DNA of 39,994 nucleotides from an uncultured Ruminococcus sp. Its GTDB lineage: Bacteria; Bacillota; Clostridia; Lachnospirales; Lachnospiraceae. The stretch lies in NCBI GenBank assembly GCA_900541505.1, contig UQKK01000030.1, positions 1 through 39,994 on the forward strand. The letters run 5' to 3'. The notes beneath the pieces were generated by a model, which worked only from the letters and a program-made list of their open reading frames with translations, was not told the DNA's origin and did no database searches. How positions within the stretch are numbered: position 1 is the first letter of the stretch; each line of letters opens with the position of its first letter. This document shows, one piece after another, positions 36,794 through 39,994 of the stretch. Made by a program: the position numbers and the translations under genes.

Positions 36794-36841
36794 AAAAACC
36801 TCTGTCACTGTTTTCCTTATTCTCAAAACAGAGACAGAGGT
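36794..36841 (-). terminator. Terminator of purA
   Basis: On the minus strand ACCTCTGTC pairs with GACAGAGGT, with an inner TGTTTT/AAAACA stem, followed by TTTTT (36798-36794). It lies between purA and moaA and shows that they are separate transcripts. Confidence 0.85.
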
Positions 36842-36861
36842 CTGGTTAAACCCTTATATGA

Positions 36862-38142
36862 TTATTTGTTTCTGTAGATGATGTCATTTCTTCCCGGTCC
36901 GTTGCTTATCATGGTGATAGGATAGCCAATCTGCTTCTCCACAAACTCGATATATTTGCGGCAGTTCTCCGGCAGTTCTTCGTAAGCCCTAATTCCCCTG
37001 ATATCGGTCTTCCATCCCGGAAGTGTCTTCCATACCGGTTTTGCCTTTTCCAGAAGATGTGTTACCGGGAAATCTGTGATAACCTCTCCGTTCACTTCGT
37101 ATCCTACACACACCGGAATCTCGTCCAGATATCCGAGTACATCCAGTACCGTGAATGCAACGTCCGTGGTGCCCTGCATCCGGCAGCCGTATTTGGATGC
37201 CACACAGTCAAACCAGCCTACTCTTCTGGGACGTCCGGTGGTTGCGCCGTACTCGCCGCCATCGCCGCCGCGCCTTCTAAGCTCCTCTGCCTCATCGCCG
37301 AATATCTCGCTGACAAAAGCGCCGGCTCCCACCGCGCTGGAGTAAGCCTTGCACACCGTAATAATCTGCTTAATCTCATAAGGCGGAATTCCCGCTCCGA
37401 TGGCGCCGTAAGCTGCCAGCGTGGAGGAGGAAGTTACCATCGGGTAAATCCCGTGGTCCGGGTCTTTTAATGACCCTAACTGTCCCTCTAAGAGAATACT
37501 TTTGCCTTCCTTCAATGCATTGTGCAGATACAGGGAAACATCACACACATAAGGCGCTACCATCTCTTTGTACTCCATCAGTTCTTTATATAAATCGTCC
37601 GGATTGATTGCAGGTTTGTGGTATAGATGCTCCAGCATAACATTTTTCTGTTCTGCCACTCTTACGACCTTTTCCTTCAGCAGCTCCTCATCAAAGAGCT
37701 CGCTGACCTGGAAGCCAATCTTTGCATATTTATCAGAATAAAACGGTGCGATTCCAGATTTGGTGGAGCCAAAAGATTTGCCCGCCAGTCTCTCCTCCTC
37801 ATAAGCATCGAAATTCTTGTGATAGGACATCACAATCTGTGCCCGGTCGGATACGAGAAGCTTCGGTTTCGGCACTCCTTTTTCCACAATGGACTGGACC
37901 TCCTTGAACAATACCGGGATATCCAGCGCCACTCCATTACCGATGATACTCGTTGTGTGACTGTAGAACACTCCCGACGGCAGTGTATGCAGCGCAAATT
38001 TACCGTAATCATTTACAATAGTATGACCTGCATTTGCCCCGCCCTGGAACCGGACAATGATATCGGCTTCTTTGCCAAGCATATCTGTAATCTTGCCTTT
38101 CCCCTCATCGCCCCAGTTTGCACCAACTACTGCTTTTACCAT
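36862..38142 (-). CDS. purA: Adenylosuccinate synthetase
   Basis: It joins IMP and aspartate with GTP in the first step from IMP to AMP. The 426 residues carry the GTP-binding GANWGDEGKGK start with the catalytic Asp, GGANAGHT with the catalytic His, LEGQLGSLKDPDHG, TTGRPRRVGWFD and the C-terminal NGPGRNDI guanine site. AGGAGGGTTTGAA precedes the ATG. It is monocistronic with its own promoter and terminator. Confidence 0.98.
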   Translation of the reverse strand: MVKAVVGANWGDEGKGKITDMLGKEADIIVRFQGGANAGHTIVNDYGKFALHTLPSGVFYSHTTSIIGNGVALDIPVLFKEVQSIVEKGVPKPKLLVSDRAQIVMSYHKNFDAYEEERLAGKSFGSTKSGIAPFYSDKYAKIGFQVSELFDEELLKEKVVRVAEQKNVMLEHLYHKPAINPDDLYKELMEYKEMVAPYVCDVSLYLHNALKEGKSILLEGQLGSLKDPDHGIYPMVTSSSTLAAYGAIGAGIPPYEIKQIITVCKAYSSAVGAGAFVSEIFGDEAEELRRRGGDGGEYGATTGRPRRVGWFDCVASKYGCRMQGTTDVAFTVLDVLGYLDEIPVCVGYEVNGEVITDFPVTHLLEKAKPVWKTLPGWKTDIRGIRAYEELPENCRKYIEFVEKQIGYPITMISNGPGRNDIIYRNK

Positions 38143-38225
38143 TTCAAACCCTCCTGCGTATTTTGCTTTTCCTGTTTAACAGGCAGTGTCCCCGCACATA
38201 AATCTTTACAGGAACTGCCCTAAGA

Positions 38226-38254
38226 ATTATACTATACTTTTCAGATTATGTAAA
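38226..38254 (-). promoter_or_regulatory. Promoter of purA
   Basis: TTTACA (38254-38249), a 17-bp spacer and TATAAT (38231-38226) lie on the minus strand. The leader of about 75 nt can fold (GGCAGT with ACTGCC, and CCTGT-TAA-ACAGG) but matches no riboswitch that I know. Confidence 0.75.
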
Positions 38255-38263
38255 ATATTATTT

Positions 38264-39823
38264 TCACATCAGCGGCGCAATCAGCCGCAATACTCTCCCG
38301 CACAGCATCATAAAGGGATTGATTTTCTTCACATCATCCAGCGTTATAAGATGACACTGGCGCAGAGTCTCCTGAAAATCCTGCTCCACCTTATGCACCA
38401 CTGGATTGTCATAGATGAACACGCCGCACTCGTAGTGGAGATAGAGACTGCGGTAGTCCAGATTGATGGAGCCCACCACCGCGGTATCGTCATCAGAGAC
38501 AAAACTCTTGGCGTGCACAAATCCCGGTGTAAATTCATAAATCCGCACCCCTGACTGTATCAGGTCTTTATAAAAGGTTTTGGCGACCGCGAAGGCATAC
38601 CATTTATCCGGAATGTGCGGCATAATGATACTCACCTCTATACCAGTCTTTGCGACATGGGTCAGGGTATCAAGCATCTCATTGTCAATAATCAAATAGG
38701 GTGTCATGATATGCACATATTTTTTCGCATGGTTCAGGATGTGGAAATACACTTCCTCTCCCACATTTTCGTTGTCGTAAGGGCTGTCCCCGTAGGGAAT
38801 CACGAATCCGTTTTTCTCTTCAAACCCTGTTCTCATCTGCGTACGGTATGCCTTATAATTCTCCGCCCTTGTCTCCGTTACATTCCACATCTGCAGGAAC
38901 AACATCGTCAGACTCTGCACGCCATCTCCCCTGAGCAGGATTGCCGTATCCTTCCAGTAGCCGAAGCGGACAATCTCATTGATATACTCATCCGCCAGAT
39001 TCAGCCCTCCGGTAAAGCCCACTTTCCCGTCCACCACACAAATCTTTCTGTGGTCCCGGTTGTTCTGCGTGGTGGAGAGCACCGGGCGGATGGGGCTGAA
39101 TATTTTACACTGAATCCCATAGCTGTTCAATTCCTTCGGATATCCGTAAGGGAGCTGAAAGAGACTGCATGTACCGTCGTACATAAACCGCACTTCCACT
39201 CCCTGCTTTGCCTTTTCTTTCAGCACATCCAGCACAGCACCCCACATCTTCCCCTGTGCCACAATAAAATACTCCATAAAAATGAACTTTTCTGCCTTTT
39301 TCAGTTCTTCCAGAAGAACAGGAAACCAGACTTCCCCACTCTCAAAGTATTGAAGTTCGGTATTCTGGTATGTGGGAAAATCCAACTGATACTTCATGTA
39401 ATGGGCCAGGTTTGCATCCGCCGGTTTCTTCTTTCTTAATCGCTCTATAATCTCCTGGTTCTGCCCCATATAGGGGTACGTCTCAATCCGCAGTTTACCC
39501 AGGCGCTTTCCGATGTATCTCGTCCCCAACTGAGATTTCACATAGAGATAGAACAGGCAGCCAAACGCCGGAAATACCAGAATCAAAAGGACCCAGGTCA
39601 TATTGAACGCCGGATTCCCCCTCTGGTTGATGATATAGATGATGACAGCAGCTCCCGCCACTGTAGAGACGCCATATATGTAAAACGCATATTCATGCAG
39701 TATCGTCGCCAGCATAAAAATCACATAGAGCTGGATAAGTACCAGCGCCAGAATCAGCGCCGTCCGCCCGAATATCACACTTAATATGCCCTTTCTCGCT
39801 TTCTTTGCAGCCTTATTTTCCAT
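38264..39823 (-). CDS. cls: Cardiolipin synthase (phospholipase D family)
   Basis: It condenses two phosphatidylglycerols to cardiolipin at the membrane. The 519 residues have N-terminal membrane segments (about residues 15-95), then two HKD motifs: HRKICVVDGKVGFTGG and HAKSFVSDDDTAVVGS, the second followed by INLDYRSLYLHYECG. Both catalytic His/Lys/Asp sets are intact. The length is typical. AAAGGAAGCGGGCGAAAA precedes the ATG, and a promoter is visible at 39886-39914. It lies upstream of purA on the same strand, separated by the purA promoter. Confidence 0.95.
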   Translation of the reverse strand: MENKAAKKARKGILSVIFGRTALILALVLIQLYVIFMLATILHEYAFYIYGVSTVAGAAVIIYIINQRGNPAFNMTWVLLILVFPAFGCLFYLYVKSQLGTRYIGKRLGKLRIETYPYMGQNQEIIERLRKKKPADANLAHYMKYQLDFPTYQNTELQYFESGEVWFPVLLEELKKAEKFIFMEYFIVAQGKMWGAVLDVLKEKAKQGVEVRFMYDGTCSLFQLPYGYPKELNSYGIQCKIFSPIRPVLSTTQNNRDHRKICVVDGKVGFTGGLNLADEYINEIVRFGYWKDTAILLRGDGVQSLTMLFLQMWNVTETRAENYKAYRTQMRTGFEEKNGFVIPYGDSPYDNENVGEEVYFHILNHAKKYVHIMTPYLIIDNEMLDTLTHVAKTGIEVSIIMPHIPDKWYAFAVAKTFYKDLIQSGVRIYEFTPGFVHAKSFVSDDDTAVVGSINLDYRSLYLHYECGVFIYDNPVVHKVEQDFQETLRQCHLITLDDVKKINPFMMLCGRVLRLIAPLM

Positions 39824-39885
39824 TTTTCGCCCGCTTCCTTTCCCCTCGTGAGCAACTGTCGCCGATGTATAAAGGCGATATGGCT

Positions 39886-39914
39886 AGTGTATCACAAATT
39901 AAGGGGTATCGCAA
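39886..39914 (-). promoter_or_regulatory. Promoter of cls
   Basis: TTGCGA (39914-39909), a 17-bp spacer and TACACT (39891-39886) lie on the minus strand, with a TG one base before the -10 hexamer. Confidence 0.6.
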
Positions 39915-39956
39915 TTCGGGACGGGTATTTCTTTGTTCTCCTAAAATGAAATTTTA

Positions 39957-39994
39957 AATTCCACTTTCCCATATCCTTGTGGAGTTTACTTTTG
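39957..39994. repeat. Partial copy of the inverted-repeat family at right edge
   Basis: Read on the minus strand, AAAAGTAAACTCCACA is followed by ATATGG and GTGGAATTTA, the same order of elements as 77-116 at the left edge (AAAAGTAAATTCCGCA, TTATGG, AGAATTTAG). The element is cut by the window end. Confidence 0.5.

Noticed and set aside
38615..39439. Plus-strand frame of 274 codons opposite cls
   Set aside because: It is antisense to both HKD motifs of cardiolipin synthase. The His-rich composition is an artefact of the opposite strand.
1..39994. CRISPR arrays, tRNA or rRNA genes, prophage or conjugative modules, toxin-antitoxin pairs
   Set aside because: No regularly spaced repeats with unique spacers, no cloverleaf sequences, and no transposase, integrase or relaxase genes were recognised. 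The tandem repeats found have no spacers.

Overview
The window comes from an anaerobic, endospore-forming, moderate-GC Firmicute, most likely a Lachnospiraceae member (Clostridium cluster XIVa). The grounds are the infC-rpmI-rplT operon behind a long attenuated leader, a T-box threonine leader, the oxygen-sensitive ribonucleotide reductase NrdD/NrdG, the NAD-linked class 1B dihydroorotate dehydrogenase (PyrD plus PyrK), a SpoVAF/GerA-type spore protein, a DUF1540 protein, and strong AGGAGG ribosome binding sites. No rRNA, tRNA, phage, IS transposase or CRISPR array was seen.

Layout. 1-1770: translation operon infC-rpmI-rplT (minus), with an ATT-started infC and a leader attenuator. 1800-4900: two tandem Na+-symporters of the NSS family (plus) behind a structured leader. 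4900-8510: a more AT-rich block with a DAACS symporter and a PatB/MalY-type C-S lyase in one operon (minus) and a divergent LysR regulator. 8600-12130: a miniature inverted-repeat element, DegV, SpoVAF and a monofunctional glycosyltransferase. 12133-15510: deoxynucleotide operon nrdD-nrdG-dut (minus) with two NrdR-like boxes. 15555-16724: a class I aminotransferase.

16899-25786 is the most interesting part. Four tightly coupled minus-strand genes encode an M20-type N-carbamoyl-amino-acid hydrolase, dihydroorotase, and both subunits of the NAD-dependent dihydroorotate dehydrogenase. No other pyrimidine biosynthetic gene is present. Upstream lie a PucR-type regulator, a PucR-like module fused to a YjjG-like HAD pyrimidine-nucleotidase domain, and a divergent DAACS transporter. 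Read in reverse, the enzymes give orotate -> dihydroorotate -> N-carbamoyl-L-aspartate -> L-aspartate + CO2 + NH3. That is the orotate fermentation route known biochemically from Clostridium oroticum. I infer that this is a catabolic orotate/ureidosuccinate island rather than part of de novo UMP synthesis.

26019-28357: a PerM/AI-2E family permease coupled to MetA, whose Glu111 predicts homoserine O-acetyltransferase. 28392-29070: a small membrane protein and a DUF1540 cysteine-rich protein. 29163-32529: thrS, preceded by an aldo/keto reductase, a multi-hairpin repeat and a threonine T-box. 32550-34535: a 21-bp tandem repeat, a YdcF-like protein, a SEC-C protein, a small membrane protein with an in-frame tail behind its stop codon, and a 55-codon gene. 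34729-36772: moaA (with an in-frame 54-bp repeat) and a MOSC-MogA fusion. 36862-39823: purA and cardiolipin synthase. A related short inverted-repeat family appears at both ends of the window.

Most start codons were moved downstream of the longest possible start, to the codon with a good ribosome binding site; the reasons are given per gene.
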